Below, piece by piece: positions 33,937-43,506 of a DNA stretch of 64,000 nucleotides (within the stretch, counting starts at the first letter, position 1; each line of letters starts with the position of its first letter). The notes under the pieces are model-generated. The model was not told where the DNA came from, made no database searches, and was given only the letters and a program-made list of their open reading frames with translations. This DNA is from Lachnospiraceae bacterium (lineage in GTDB: Bacteria; Bacillota; Clostridia; Lachnospirales; Lachnospiraceae), in assembly GCA_022792335.1 (NCBI GenBank), contig JAAWAV010000010.1, positions 1-64,000 on the forward strand, in the 5' to 3' direction. Made by a program: the position numbers and the translations under genes.

Positions 33937-35040
33937 CTACAGGCAGGACCGGAAGGGAATGTTCTGAGGAGCGTCAAAACAGTCCTCAAACCCTCTCCGA
34001 TGGTGATAAAATAGCCTGTCTTTGTCTGCAGGGTAAGTATATTTGCCTCCTACCTGCCAGAAATAGGGATGGAACTGGTAGTCGTTCCTGTCTTTTTTAA
34101 ACTGATACAGCAGTTCAATCTCACCGCAGTCCGGCTGGAAATTGGTCCAGACATCCCAGTGGATAGGGATGACGACCTTGCAATTTAAATTTTCGGCCAT
34201 CCGTAGTACATCGACGGAGGTCATTTTATCTTGCATACCGATGGGATTTTCTCCAAAAGAGGCGAAGGCCACGTCGATGGGATAATCCTTGCCGTGTTTC
34301 GCAAAATAAATGGAAAAGTGGGAGTCGCCGGAATGATAAATGCTTCCGCCAGGAGTCTTGAGCAGATAATTGACTGCTTTTTCATCCATGTCTGTAGGGC
34401 AGATTCCGGTGAGTTCTTCCCGGTCCGGTCCCTGAGAATCTGTAGTTACAATACAGGTCCGATCAAAGCTATCCAGAGCCACAATTTCGATATCTTTGAG
34501 TTTTATCGTATCGCCCGGTTTTACAGTGATACACTGTGATTCCGGCACGCCCCACTTAATCCAAAGTTCTACGGATTTTTTGGGGCCGATAAAAGGAACG
34601 GGGATTTCCTGACCCGTTTCATCCCTTGTTTTCATCCCGGAGTGGATGACATGGGCGGCCCATTCGGCAGACATATGGTCCTGATGGTAGTGGGTGGCCA
34701 GCACGGCATCTACCTTTTTAAAGGCAAAGGGATCGATGACAAAGGGAATATTACGCAGGTTTGGCTGCATGGCGCGGCCGCCGCACATATTTGCCATCTG
34801 ATGTCCTTCTTTCATTTTTCCGTTTCCATGAGTTCTCTTACCGTTTCCACACCACAGATCAATGGTGATATTGGCGTCCTGTGGAGTTTTCATCCAGATG
34901 CCTGTACATCCGAGCCACCACATAGCCACATTGCCAGGGGTCACCACTTCATTTTCGATGTCCTCTACCAGCCAGGTCCCCCATTCCGGGAAGGTGCTCA
35001 TGATCCAGGATTCTCTTGTTATTTCACTGATCTTACTCAA
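33937..35040 (-). CDS. ulaG: UlaG-like L-ascorbate-6-phosphate lactonase
   Basis: 367 aa. The similarity to E. coli UlaG runs from end to end as I recall it: [18 protein letters not shown] at the start, [42 protein letters not shown] and the C-terminal PFRSCL. The metal site is HYHQDH (UlaG: HDHNDH). The metallo-beta-lactamase fold hydrolyses L-ascorbate-6-phosphate to 3-keto-L-gulonate-6-phosphate. It lies 19 bases after another MBL gene in an ABC operon with no UlaABC, UlaD, E or F in the window, so the actual lactone may differ from ascorbate. Confidence 0.85.
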   Translation of the reverse strand: MSKISEITRESWIMSTFPEWGTWLVEDIENEVVTPGNVAMWWLGCTGIWMKTPQDANITIDLWCGNGKRTHGNGKMKEGHQMANMCGGRAMQPNLRNIPFVIDPFAFKKVDAVLATHYHQDHMSAEWAAHVIHSGMKTRDETGQEIPVPFIGPKKSVELWIKWGVPESQCITVKPGDTIKLKDIEIVALDSFDRTCIVTTDSQGPDREELTGICPTDMDEKAVNYLLKTPGGSIYHSGDSHFSIYFAKHGKDYPIDVAFASFGENPIGMQDKMTSVDVLRMAENLNCKVVIPIHWDVWTNFQPDCGEIELLYQFKKDRNDYQFHPYFWQVGGKYTYPADKDRLFYHHRRGFEDCFDAPQNIPFRSCL

Positions 35041-35059
35041 GTCGTTTTCCTCCTGCCGG

Positions 35060-35959
35060 TCATTTTGGCTGTTTCATATCTGTATAGAGTTCCCTTTGCC
35101 AGGAAGGGATCTCATTCTTTTCTTCTTTTTCGATCATTTCACGGGCCATATCCTTTGCCAGCGTTATGAGCTGTTTCCACTCTGCTTTGTCAATAAACGG
35201 ATTCGGTCCCTCCGGATGTTCTTGTCGTTTCGCCAGTTTTTCCATTGTATAATTTTGCAATACATGGCTTCCGAGATTGATATCCACCGGCCAGTCGACG
35301 ATTCGGTCAAGCTGTCGGAAAAAGTCCTCTCTGGCTTCCGGATAACCGGCCAGTTCCATAAATTCTTTGTGGAGCGTATTGATTCCCACACCCCCATGAA
35401 GCGCAGCTTTTTGCTTGGAACCATCCTCCATGGTCACGTCAAAGAAAAAGGACTGGCATCCCCTGGTATGTCCCGGAGTATCGATACAGGTTATGGTCAC
35501 ATTGCCAAGCGTAAAGGTATCCCCGTCGCGAGTGTAGACATCCGGTATAAACCGGAGAGAAGGATTTCCAAAAACAAGGCTTTGGTCGGACCTGCCCTCC
35601 ACCATCCCAGCCAGCGCTTTTCCGTCCGTCTCGCTCATATAAGTGGCAGCGCCGGACATTTGCACCAGAAGATTGGTGGAACCGATATGGTCCTCATGGT
35701 TATGGGTGTGGAAGATCATTTTCACATCCTGAGGACGAAAACCGAGTTGCCAGATGTTGTTGAAAAACTGGCCGGCGCAACTATTGTATCCCGTGTCCAG
35801 GACGATCAGGCCCTCGCCGGAATCAATGAGATAACAGCCGATTTCTTTGTTGCCGATGGCATAAAGATTTCCGGCGACCTGAAAAGGCGGGATCCAGTAG
35901 GTGTGGGGATTTGCGACAAAGTCTGCCCGGTATTCGGGCGGCATTGCATCCAGTCTCAT
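35060..35959 (-). CDS. MBL-fold metallohydrolase (B3-like)
   Basis: 299 aa. Metallo-beta-lactamase fold: strand pair with IVLDTGY, Zn motif THNHEDHIG (HxHxDH), second His in DTPGHTRG, and a third-position His in LGSHVLQ. Without a signal peptide it is cytosolic, unlike secreted B3 beta-lactamases. It lies between the sugar permease gene and the UlaG-like gene, so it is probably a second lactone or ester hydrolase of that pathway rather than a resistance enzyme. Confidence 0.82.
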   Translation of the reverse strand: MRLDAMPPEYRADFVANPHTYWIPPFQVAGNLYAIGNKEIGCYLIDSGEGLIVLDTGYNSCAGQFFNNIWQLGFRPQDVKMIFHTHNHEDHIGSTNLLVQMSGAATYMSETDGKALAGMVEGRSDQSLVFGNPSLRFIPDVYTRDGDTFTLGNVTITCIDTPGHTRGCQSFFFDVTMEDGSKQKAALHGGVGINTLHKEFMELAGYPEAREDFFRQLDRIVDWPVDINLGSHVLQNYTMEKLAKRQEHPEGPNPFIDKAEWKQLITLAKDMAREMIEKEEKNEIPSWQRELYTDMKQPK

Positions 35960-35977
35960 AGTCTCTCCTTCCTTTTA

Positions 35978-36925
35978 TCAGGCCTTTTCTGCTTTATTTC
36001 TCTGAATGGCGTCGATGGACAGCGCCATCAGAAGGATCAATCCCTTGATAATCTGCTGGAAATTGCTGTCAAAGCCCATGAGCAGCAGGCCGACTCCGAT
36101 CATGGCGATGATGACGACGCCCAGCATGGTGGTGATGATATTTCCACTACCGCCGCCCCAGCTTACGCCGCCCAGTACGCAGGCCGTCATGCAGTCAAAG
36201 GGATAAGTGGCGCCGGCGGTAGGGGTTGCGCTGTTGGTACGGGCCAGCAACATGATACAACCGAGGGCAATGAAGCCGCCGGAAATCATATAGGTAAATA
36301 CGCGAACTTTAAACACATTGATTCCGGCCAGTCTGGCAGCTCCCTGATTGCCGCCTAGGGCATAGATCTGACGCCCAAAATAGGTTTTGTGGAGAATGAA
36401 CCAGCCGATGAGAACCGCCAGAGCGAGGATCAGGACAGAAAAGGGAAATACACTGCCGATATTGCCCTGTCCGATAAAGAGAAAGCTCTTTGGCATGTCG
36501 TAAATCGGATAACCGCCGGATACCACCACTGCAATGCCGTTTAAGATCAACATAAAACAGAGTGTGACGACTAAAGGGGCGACCTTCAGGCTGGCAATGA
36601 GCGTACCCGTGAGGACCCCAAAGGCCATTCCGCTTACAATTCCAATCAGGATGGCGACTGGGATCGGTACGCCGTGCGTCAGCATATAAGCGATGAGAAG
36701 GCCGTTGCAGGCGACCTGTCCGCCGACAGATAAATCTGTACCGCCGGAGATCATAACAATGGTGACGCCTACCACCATCACGCCATAGACCACGGACTGT
36801 CGCAGAATGTTCATCAGACTGGGCGTATTTAAGAAGCCTTCTGCCGCGATGGAAAAGAAGGCGAACAATACGACCAATACTACAAAAATACCGTATTTTT
36901 TGTAAAATTTAAAAAATTTGTCCAT
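35978..36925 (-). CDS. Ribose-type sugar ABC permease
   Basis: 315 aa from ATG 36925 (GAGGAG upstream); the frame is open to 36982 inside the ATPase gene. RbsC/AraH-type permease with 8-10 helices. Conserved: ISGGTDLSVGGQVACNG, GLLIAYMLT and the EAA-like LGGNQGAARLAGINV. One permease dimer would serve the two-domain ATPase (36939) and the binding protein (38446). Confidence 0.92.
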   Translation of the reverse strand: MDKFFKFYKKYGIFVVLVVLFAFFSIAAEGFLNTPSLMNILRQSVVYGVMVVGVTIVMISGGTDLSVGGQVACNGLLIAYMLTHGVPIPVAILIGIVSGMAFGVLTGTLIASLKVAPLVVTLCFMLILNGIAVVVSGGYPIYDMPKSFLFIGQGNIGSVFPFSVLILALAVLIGWFILHKTYFGRQIYALGGNQGAARLAGINVFKVRVFTYMISGGFIALGCIMLLARTNSATPTAGATYPFDCMTACVLGGVSWGGGSGNIITTMLGVVIIAMIGVGLLLMGFDSNFQQIIKGLILLMALSIDAIQRNKAEKA

Positions 36926-36938
36926 TTCTATCTCCTCG

Positions 36939-38429
36939 TCATTGCTCACCGGATGCCAGTTCCAGAATGTGTGCCTGGTCAAAAGCCTGCCGCTCTACAA
37001 TTCCTGTCTGTTTTCCTTCACAGATGACCAGAACCCGGTCCGCCATGCCAAGAAGTTCCGGCATGTCTGAGGAAACCATCAGGATGGTGTGTCCTTCCTC
37101 TACAAGTTCGTTCATCAGTTTATAGATTTCCTGCTTGGCGCCCACATCGATACCTCTTGTGGGCTCGTCGAAGATGAGGATCTCCGTGTTGGCGGCCAGT
37201 GTCTTGGCCAGCACAACTTTCTGTTGATTGCCGCCGGAGAGGCTTTTTACCAGATTCTCTCCGCTGGGAGCTTTGATTGCAAACCGTTTCCGGTATTTTT
37301 CCGCTGCCGCCGATTCCTTTTTCCGGCTGACGATGCCATACGTACAGACATCCTTTAAAGACATGATGACAGTATTCCAGTTGATGGAGAAATTTAAAAA
37401 TACGCCGAGATTTTTCCGATCTTCCGGAATCAGACCGATGCCATGCCGGATGGCGGCCGTCGGAGAGGAATTGTGGACTTCTTTCCCGTGGATAAAGATT
37501 TTTCCGCTTTTTGCCTTTGCCTCTCCGTAAATAACATTCATAAGTTCCGTGCGCCCGGCCCCTACCAGCCCTGCAAAACCGAGGATCTCTCCCTTTTGAA
37601 CGGAGAAGGAGATATCTTCCACGCCGTTTCCGGTCAGATGCTCTATCCGGAGGACTTCCTCACCTGGAGTCACTGTTCTTGGAGGATAACTTTCCGTAAG
37701 TTCTCTTCCCACCATCAGGTTGATCAGTTCTTTTCTGGTGATATTGCCGATATCGTTGGTACAGATGTAATGGCCGTCGCGGAATACGGATACCCGGTCT
37801 GCAATGCGGAAGATTTCTTCCAGACGGTGGGAGACATAAATGATGGTGATTCCCTGAGCTTTTAAGTCCTCGACAATGCGGAACATCAATTCCACCTCGC
37901 TGACGGTGAGAGGGGCCGTCGGTTCATCCATGATGAGAATCCGGATATTCTTGCTGATGGCTTTGGCGATTTCCACGATTTGCATATAGCCGGGGGTGTA
38001 GGTGTTCACTGGACGGTTCGGGTCGATGTCCACGCCCAGACGGTCAAAAATTTCTTTTGCCCGTCTGGCCCTCTCTTTAAAATTGACGATGGGCTTTCCG
38101 CCGGAGGTATTCTGATTTAAAAAGACATTTTCGGCGCAGCTCATGCCGCCGATCAGATTAAATTCCTGATAAATGACCTCAATACCTTTCTCTTTTGCCT
38201 GGGCAGGAGTCAGTTTTGTATACTCCTGCCCGTCAATCAGGATGGTGCCGGAGGTGGGTTCTGCCGCTCCGGCAATCATCTTGATCATCGTCGATTTCCC
38301 GGCGCCGTTTTCTCCGACGATGGCGTGGACCTCGCCCTGATGAAAGTCGATGGACAGATCGTCCATGGCTTTCACGCCTGGATAATATTTGCACAAATGT
38401 CTGGTGCTGAGAATGATCTCGCTGTTCAC
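36939..38429 (-). CDS. Ribose-type sugar ABC ATPase (two NBDs)
   Basis: 497 aa from GTG 38429 (AAGGAGG then six bases); the longer open frame lacks an RBS. Two ATPase domains in tandem, as in RbsA/MglA: NBD1 with GENGAGKST and ILIMDEPTAPL; NBD2 with a degenerate Walker A GLVGAGRTE, a full signature LSGGNQQKVVLAK and ILIFDEPTRGIDVGAK. This uneven pattern is normal for the family. Drives import of a sugar-like substrate. Confidence 0.94.
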   Translation of the reverse strand: MNSEIILSTRHLCKYYPGVKAMDDLSIDFHQGEVHAIVGENGAGKSTMIKMIAGAAEPTSGTILIDGQEYTKLTPAQAKEKGIEVIYQEFNLIGGMSCAENVFLNQNTSGGKPIVNFKERARRAKEIFDRLGVDIDPNRPVNTYTPGYMQIVEIAKAISKNIRILIMDEPTAPLTVSEVELMFRIVEDLKAQGITIIYVSHRLEEIFRIADRVSVFRDGHYICTNDIGNITRKELINLMVGRELTESYPPRTVTPGEEVLRIEHLTGNGVEDISFSVQKGEILGFAGLVGAGRTELMNVIYGEAKAKSGKIFIHGKEVHNSSPTAAIRHGIGLIPEDRKNLGVFLNFSINWNTVIMSLKDVCTYGIVSRKKESAAAEKYRKRFAIKAPSGENLVKSLSGGNQQKVVLAKTLAANTEILIFDEPTRGIDVGAKQEIYKLMNELVEEGHTILMVSSDMPELLGMADRVLVICEGKQTGIVERQAFDQAHILELASGEQ

Positions 38430-38445
38430 GGGATGCCTCCTTCCG

Positions 38446-39591
38446 TTACTGTGTTTCCAGCCATTTATAATAATCTTCGTAGTAGGTATCGACGTTATCT
38501 CCATTTACCACATAAGCGGGAGCGTAATCCCAGTGAGTAATTTCTCCGCCGGAGAGCAGAGACAGAACCACATTGGCATACTGTTTGCCCTGGTCGCCCA
38601 TCCAGGTATCTGACACGTACATACTGTCAGGATCCGCGATTTCGATCTGTGACTGAGCGGTCATCTGAGAACCGAACACAAAGAACTCGCCGGCTTTGTA
38701 TCCCATGGATTTGGCAACCTGAAGAGCCGGAAGGGAGAAATTGGTATGCCAGGTAACGACAGCTACAGTCTCCGGATGCTGGGAGAGAAGCGTTTCTACC
38801 TCATTGGTGGGATCTCCTGCAGTAATAATCTGTCCCACACAGGTACCCTTCGGGTAATATTTCTCCATACCGTCCTGGATACCCTGGGTTTTCAGAGTCT
38901 GAAGTTCGACTGCCTGAGCGCCAATAGTAAGATAGGCGGCATCATCCCCGTAGTTTTCCGTCAGCCAGTCTGCCGCCATTTTTGCAGTCTGCATACCGAT
39001 GTCGTAATAATCCTGACAGCACCATACATGGTAACTCTCAAAGGTAGTCGATCCGAGAACAACTAATACGCCGGCTTCCATTGCCCTCAAACATGCCTGT
39101 TCACAGGAATTGTCCGTCGCCATTACCACCAGCGCGTCGACGCCCTGAGTAACCCAGGTATCTACCGCGTTGACGGCTGCTTCCGTATTGCCGGAGATTC
39201 CGGTCCAGACAAGCTCATAACCGGCCTCTGCAAAGATTTTTTCCGCCGTATTGGCGATGCCCACATAAAACTCATTGGTTCCGTCCGGCACCAGCATACC
39301 GATTTTTTTGTAATCGTTGGGAGCATTCCATTTGACAATATCCTCAGGGGTCAGGTTGGCCCAGTACTCCAGCTCATAAGTATGATCCTCTCCGTCGGCT
39401 GCCGGATCCTGAGTTTGTCCTTCTGTTTCCCCGGCCGATTTTGTTGTCGTTTCTTCCGTCTGTTTGGTCTCTGCCTGTTTTGCTTCCGTCTGCGCTTTCG
39501 GCTGTGTTTCCTTTTTGTCATCAGATCCACCGCAGGCCGCAAGACTCAGGACCATTGCCGCCGATAATACTACTGCCAGAAATTTTTTCAT
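38446..39591 (-). CDS. Sugar ABC substrate-binding lipoprotein
   Basis: 381 aa. Lipoprotein signal with LSLAACGG, a Lys/Glu/Thr/Gln-rich linker (about 22-70) and a type I periplasmic-binding fold (KKIGMLVPDGTNEFYVGIANTAEKIF, VTQGVDALVVMATD, MQTAKMAADWL). First gene of the minus-strand operon; RBS AAGGAGGG. The ligand cannot be read directly; the operon's UlaG-like hydrolase hints at a sugar acid or lactone. Confidence 0.92.
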   Translation of the reverse strand: MKKFLAVVLSAAMVLSLAACGGSDDKKETQPKAQTEAKQAETKQTEETTTKSAGETEGQTQDPAADGEDHTYELEYWANLTPEDIVKWNAPNDYKKIGMLVPDGTNEFYVGIANTAEKIFAEAGYELVWTGISGNTEAAVNAVDTWVTQGVDALVVMATDNSCEQACLRAMEAGVLVVLGSTTFESYHVWCCQDYYDIGMQTAKMAADWLTENYGDDAAYLTIGAQAVELQTLKTQGIQDGMEKYYPKGTCVGQIITAGDPTNEVETLLSQHPETVAVVTWHTNFSLPALQVAKSMGYKAGEFFVFGSQMTAQSQIEIADPDSMYVSDTWMGDQGKQYANVVLSLLSGGEITHWDYAPAYVVNGDNVDTYYEDYYKWLETQ

Positions 39592-39658
39592 TTTAAAAAC
39601 CCTCCTTCTTTTTTATGATTGCTTTTTATCTTTACGCTTTTGCCAAGCGTTCAAAACA

Positions 39659-39798
39659 TATCTATTTTGTTGAAAAATATGCTTAAAAACAAGAAAGTGA
39701 GAAAAAGGTTCAAAATTTAGAGCTGTTTATGATTCAATACGCTCTGTTTCTAATAGAATAATCGTTTATATGACAAAAATCAACCGTCAAAATAGATA
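39659..39798. promoter_or_regulatory. Divergent control region with paired 11-bp inverted sites
   Basis: TATCTATTTTG (39659-39669) recurs inverted as CAAAATAGATA (39788-39798), 118 bases between them, in the AT-rich gap between the ABC operon and the kinase. A small dyad, ACGCTT-N5-AAGCGT, lies at 39634-39650. These are candidate operators for the DeoR regulator at 41554, perhaps with looping. The minus-strand promoter could not be fixed. Confidence 0.35.
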
Positions 39799-39857
39799 GT
39801 ATTTGTGCAATATTATTGTATATATTGATGAAATAGTTCGTTTATTTAAATTTATGA

Positions 39858-39886
39858 TTGAATAAAAACATAAAAGGGACTACAAT
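39858..39886 (+). promoter_or_regulatory. Promoter of the FGGY kinase-DeoR operon
   Basis: TTGAAT (39858-39863), 17 bases, TACAAT (39881-39886), 67 bases before the kinase start. Confidence 0.6.
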
Positions 39887-39952
39887 GAAAGGCGAGAGAA
39901 CACCAGCAATCAAAAACACAATAAAGATTCGGAGGGAGGAAGATGTGAGAAG

Positions 39953-41518
39953 ATGTTGTCTGAGAATGAGAAAAGGAAAGAGAGGAATATCAGAGAGGTG
40001 GACGGGAAAGACCTTATCCTGGTGATTGATACAGGTTCCTCCAGTATGCGGGGGATTCTCTTTGACAGAGAAGGAAAGATTCTGGCAACAAAATCCCGGA
40101 CTTATTTTATGAGAACAGGACCTGGCGGAGTGGCAGAACAGGATCCGGAGGACTATCGCTTTGCTCTGACAGAAATCTGCCAGGCTCTCGCTGCTTTTTG
40201 CAGGGGGAAGGAAGCAAAAATCAGGGCCCTTTCTTTTACCTCCCAGCGTTCTTCCATCCTGCCCCTGGGGAAGGATGGAAAACCTCTTCATTCGATTATC
40301 ACCTGGTATGACAAGCGTTCCGTTTCTGTCTGTGAGGAGTTTGAGCATGCATATGGAGAGGAGTTATACGAACTTACTGGAACAAGGCTGACTCCCGTTC
40401 TATCTGCTCCCAAAATGGTGTGGCTTAAGAGACAAGAACCGGAACTTTATAAAGCGACGGATAAAATTGTGGGGATTCATGATTACCTTCTCTATCTGTG
40501 TACCGGTAAACTGGCGACGGATGAGTCCCTGGCCAGTCGTACCTACCTGATGGATATTCGAAAGCGTTGCTGGTCGGACCGCCTGCTCGCGATTTTCGGA
40601 CTGGAGAAAGAGAAACTGTGTCAGCTGCTTGTACCTGGCGCGGTGGTTGGCTCTGTGACAGACTCTTTTGCAGAGCGAACAGGGATTCCTGCAGAAATCC
40701 CCGTGATCACGGGAGGAGGCGATCAACAGTGCTCCATATTGGGGCAGGGATTGATTCTTGGAGGGGATATTGGGATCACAGTCGGTACGGGAGCTTATGT
40801 GGCCATGGTCTGTGACCACCCGGTGTTTGACAACGCAGGAAAACGTATCAATCTAAATGCAGCCGTTGTTCCGGGAAAGTGGATCGCCGAGGCCAGCACA
40901 ATGACCTCCGGATCGGCCTGGGATTGGTTCCGGAAAAATTTTTATGGGGATTCGGATCCGACTGTTTCCATCCGTCAGATCAATGCGGATGCCGGGAAGA
41001 GCCCGGCGGGGGCAGGAGGATTGCTGGCCCTTTCCTCTCTGGCGGGAAAAGGCTGTCCGGACTGGGACGATTATGCCAGGGGAGGATTTTTTGGAATCAC
41101 GCCTTCCACGAAAAAGGAGGATTTTGCCAGGGCGCTTCTGGAAGGAATTGCCGCAGAGATCGCAGAATGTTATGAGACGCTGTCCTCCCTATATCCAGGA
41201 ACAGGTCGCGTATCTGTCACCGGGGGAATGACAAAATTCTTCGTATTCGACCAAATTTTGGCAGATATGATTGAAATTTCTATCAAAAAATGTACAATAG
41301 AAGAAACTACTGCAATCGGAGCTTTTTTAACTGCGGCGGCTGCCATGGGTTGGCAGGAGTCCCCGGAGGCGGCGGCTGTTTTTTATGGCCTGTCTGATGA
41401 TAACGCCATGCAGACCTTCAGACCGGACCCTTCTTGCAGCGCAGTTTATCGGCGCTTCAATCAGGCGCGTCAAAATCTGTACCATTCGCTTCCGACCAGA
41501 GAGGTTTCCACGCTTTAA
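39953..41518 (+). CDS. FGGY-family carbohydrate kinase
   Basis: 521 aa. Two ASKHA domains: N-terminal LVIDTGSSSMRGILFD (phosphate 1), substrate-contact SFTSQRSSILPL and WYDKRS; C-terminal catalytic Asp in TGGGDQQCSILGQG, VGTGAYV and SVTGGMTK (adenosine). Phosphorylates a sugar, sugar acid or polyol with ATP. Specificity within FGGY cannot be decided. Divergent from the ABC/UlaG-like operon and followed by its DeoR regulator, so it likely makes the phosphorylated substrate for the MBL hydrolases. Confidence 0.9.
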   Translation: MLSENEKRKERNIREVDGKDLILVIDTGSSSMRGILFDREGKILATKSRTYFMRTGPGGVAEQDPEDYRFALTEICQALAAFCRGKEAKIRALSFTSQRSSILPLGKDGKPLHSIITWYDKRSVSVCEEFEHAYGEELYELTGTRLTPVLSAPKMVWLKRQEPELYKATDKIVGIHDYLLYLCTGKLATDESLASRTYLMDIRKRCWSDRLLAIFGLEKEKLCQLLVPGAVVGSVTDSFAERTGIPAEIPVITGGGDQQCSILGQGLILGGDIGITVGTGAYVAMVCDHPVFDNAGKRINLNAAVVPGKWIAEASTMTSGSAWDWFRKNFYGDSDPTVSIRQINADAGKSPAGAGGLLALSSLAGKGCPDWDDYARGGFFGITPSTKKEDFARALLEGIAAEIAECYETLSSLYPGTGRVSVTGGMTKFFVFDQILADMIEISIKKCTIEETTAIGAFLTAAAAMGWQESPEAAAVFYGLSDDNAMQTFRPDPSCSAVYRRFNQARQNLYHSLPTREVSTL

Positions 41519-41553
41519 CAGATATCTCACCGATAGTCCCAAGGAGGAGCCGC

Positions 41554-42351
41554 ATGAAGAACAATAAAAGGGCAATTCAGAGCAGGCAGATGAAACTTCT
41601 GCAGTATTTAAAGGAACAGGGGTTCGCCGAAGTCGCACAGCTTGCCAGACTTTTTGACATATCGCCTGTCACTGTCCGCAGGGATCTGGATGCTCTGGAG
41701 AAACAGGGCTATGTAACCCGTTATTTTGGCGGTGCCAGACCTGCGGCTATGTTGCAGGAAAACGACGAACCGGCCTATATGGAAACTATTGGACAGAACC
41801 TGGCGCAGAAGCAGGCCATTGCCCGTCGGGCGGCTGCCATGTTGGAGGATAATGATACGGTTTTTATCAATTCCAGCTCCACCGCCCTTCTGATCTATCC
41901 TCATATTACAGCCCGCTCCGTGGTAATTGTCACCAACAACGGGAGAAGTCTGATGATTCAGCGGCCAGACAATGTGGAGCTGGTGCTGACCGGGGGAGAG
42001 GCCTATGGAAACAAGCAGTCTTTAGTAGGGGAATTTGCACTGGAAACACTGTCCCATATCACCGCCACAAAATGCATCCTGGGGGTCAGCGGCATCAGCG
42101 TCCAGGGAGGTATTACCAGTCAGGTTATCCAGGAAACTGCGATCAACCGTATGATGCTTCGGCGCAGTAACGGACCGAAAATCGTTGTGACAGATTATAC
42201 AAAAATTGGGATTGAGCGTAATTTTTCCAGCGGCTCTATTCACGATATTACCCATTTGATTACCGACAGCGGCGCAGATTCCATTTCTCTGGAACGGATC
42301 CGGCGGGCCGGCATCGCTGTGGAAGTGGTAGAACCGATGGCTGAAGAATAA
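41554..42351 (+). CDS. DeoR/GlpR-family regulator
   Basis: 265 aa from ATG 41554 (AAGGAGGAG upstream); the longer frame runs back into the kinase gene. N-terminal HTH (SRQMKLLQYLKEQGFAEVAQLARLFDISPVTVRRDLDALEKQGYVTR) and a DeoR sensor domain (KQAIARRAAAML, INSSSTALLIYPHI, TNNG, GVSGISVQGG). These usually sense a phosphorylated sugar and repress the neighbouring catabolic genes. Very likely regulator of the divergent sugar locus. Confidence 0.93.
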   Translation: MKNNKRAIQSRQMKLLQYLKEQGFAEVAQLARLFDISPVTVRRDLDALEKQGYVTRYFGGARPAAMLQENDEPAYMETIGQNLAQKQAIARRAAAMLEDNDTVFINSSSTALLIYPHITARSVVIVTNNGRSLMIQRPDNVELVLTGGEAYGNKQSLVGEFALETLSHITATKCILGVSGISVQGGITSQVIQETAINRMMLRRSNGPKIVVTDYTKIGIERNFSSGSIHDITHLITDSGADSISLERIRRAGIAVEVVEPMAEE

Positions 42352-42472
42352 GTTCCTAAGGAGGAGATGTCCAAAAAGAGAGTTTCCATATAGAACAAAT
42401 TCTTCGATTCCAAAATCTTTGCTCAAAGGTCTTTACTCAAAAAAGAAAAATAAAAATTGCAATAAAAAAATA

Positions 42473-42501
42473 TTGCATACTGCCGGAAACTGTGTTAAGG
42501 T
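42473..42501 (+). promoter_or_regulatory. Possible promoter of the 42559-44812 operon
   Basis: TTGCAT (42473-42478), 17 bases, TAAGGT (42496-42501). The -10 is weak. No TACAnnTGTA-type BlaI dyad is seen nearby. Confidence 0.4.
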
Positions 42502-42558
42502 AGACTTAATAAAAGCAGTGGTTCTTTGAGGATGAAGGAAGAGAGGGGGATTTTGAGG

Positions 42559-43044
42559 ATGTATTATGCAGTCTATGTGGTTGGAATGATTTTTTATATC
42601 GTCTATGCAATTGGATTTTGGGGAGATTTCAGAGTCTACGCGGACAGTGGAACGGCGCTTTTTATCCTGGTTCCCTGTGTACTGCTTTTGTTCTGCACCA
42701 GATCTTTGAGGGCTTTTGGGAGAAGCGTTTTATTTGCTTTTGGCAAGAGGGACTATGGGCCTTCCGAATGCGGGGAGAGTTTCCAGGCTGTTAAAATGAC
42801 TTTGTATGCAGTCCTTGTCCTGGGCGTTTTGGGGTTTCTAATCAGCATGATCAACAGCATACGGGGATGGAAGCTTCAGTTTCTTTTGGATGGAGTTTAT
42901 GATCAGTTTCAGAATCTGGCTGTGGCTATGCTGGCGCCTTTTTATGCGCTTCTTGTCTGTGCATTTCTGCTTCCTATTTTTTTCATACTGAAAAAGCATC
43001 TGACCGCCCAGGGGCATGAGGAAAATGGGAAACATCTGAAGTGA
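42559..43044 (+). CDS. Hypothetical four-span membrane protein
   Basis: 161 aa from ATG 42559 (GAGGGGG upstream); earlier TTG/ATG at 42526-42532 are alternatives. Family not recognised. Four helices are predicted (about 3-20, 30-47, 83-103, 120-145), with short loops and a basic, hydrophilic C-terminus. The pattern recalls MotA/TolQ-like channel subunits, but no defining residues are present. It precedes the BlaI/M56 pair by 78 bases and may be a regulated target or accessory of that pair. Confidence 0.6.
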   Translation: MYYAVYVVGMIFYIVYAIGFWGDFRVYADSGTALFILVPCVLLLFCTRSLRAFGRSVLFAFGKRDYGPSECGESFQAVKMTLYAVLVLGVLGFLISMINSIRGWKLQFLLDGVYDQFQNLAVAMLAPFYALLVCAFLLPIFFILKKHLTAQGHEENGKHLK

Positions 43045-43122
43045 AAAAAGAAAACTGACGGTATATTCGGAGGGGGAATTTTAGAAGGGCAATCGGAAAG
43101 AAATGGTTGGAGAGGGGGAAAT

Positions 43123-43506
43123 ATGAAGGAGAGGGATATGACGCCTTCTGAGCTGGAAGTGATGCGGGCTGTCTGGGAGATTACGGAAGAAGGAGAAATA
43201 GCGACGACAAAGACGGTACGGAAACGGGTGAACGAGGGGCGTGAGGAAAAGCTGTATGGGCAGATCATTTACGTACATATCGGGCATTTGGCAGAAAAGG
43301 GATATGTGCGGATTGAGAGAACAAAGGAGGACAAAAGAGTTTATATTCCGCTGGTAAAGAAAGAAGATTATGTGGCGAAGCAGGCAAAGAACTGGGCGAA
43401 ATTCTGGAAACAGAGTACGGCCTCCTATGCCATGATGGCGCTTGGGAAGAATATAAAAAAAGAAGAAAAAGAAGAGCTCAGGAGATATCTGGATGAGATG
43501 GACTAG
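43123..43506 (+). CDS. BlaI/MecI-family transcriptional repressor
   Basis: 127 aa. Winged helix with MTPSELEVMRAVWE at the start, YGQIIYVHIGHLAEKGYVRIERTKEDKRVYIPL and a helical dimerisation tail with the usual cleavage-region composition. Represses until its partner protease signals. The stop overlaps the start of the M56 gene (14 bases), the classic BlaI-BlaR1 coupling. Confidence 0.93.
   Translation: MKERDMTPSELEVMRAVWEITEEGEIATTKTVRKRVNEGREEKLYGQIIYVHIGHLAEKGYVRIERTKEDKRVYIPLVKKEDYVAKQAKNWAKFWKQSTASYAMMALGKNIKKEEKEELRRYLDEMD

Noticed and set aside
35060-35959. MBL gene as a carbapenemase-type resistance gene
   Set aside because: No signal peptide, and it sits inside a sugar operon next to a UlaG-like gene.
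34862-36358. 498-aa plus-strand frame over the MBL genes
   Set aside because: Antisense to three well-supported genes (UlaG-like, MBL hydrolase, permease); no RBS or domains.
42367-42393. AAGGAGGAG followed by an 8-codon ORF after the DeoR gene
   Set aside because: The Shine-Dalgarno touches the ATG, leaving no spacing, and the peptide is too short.
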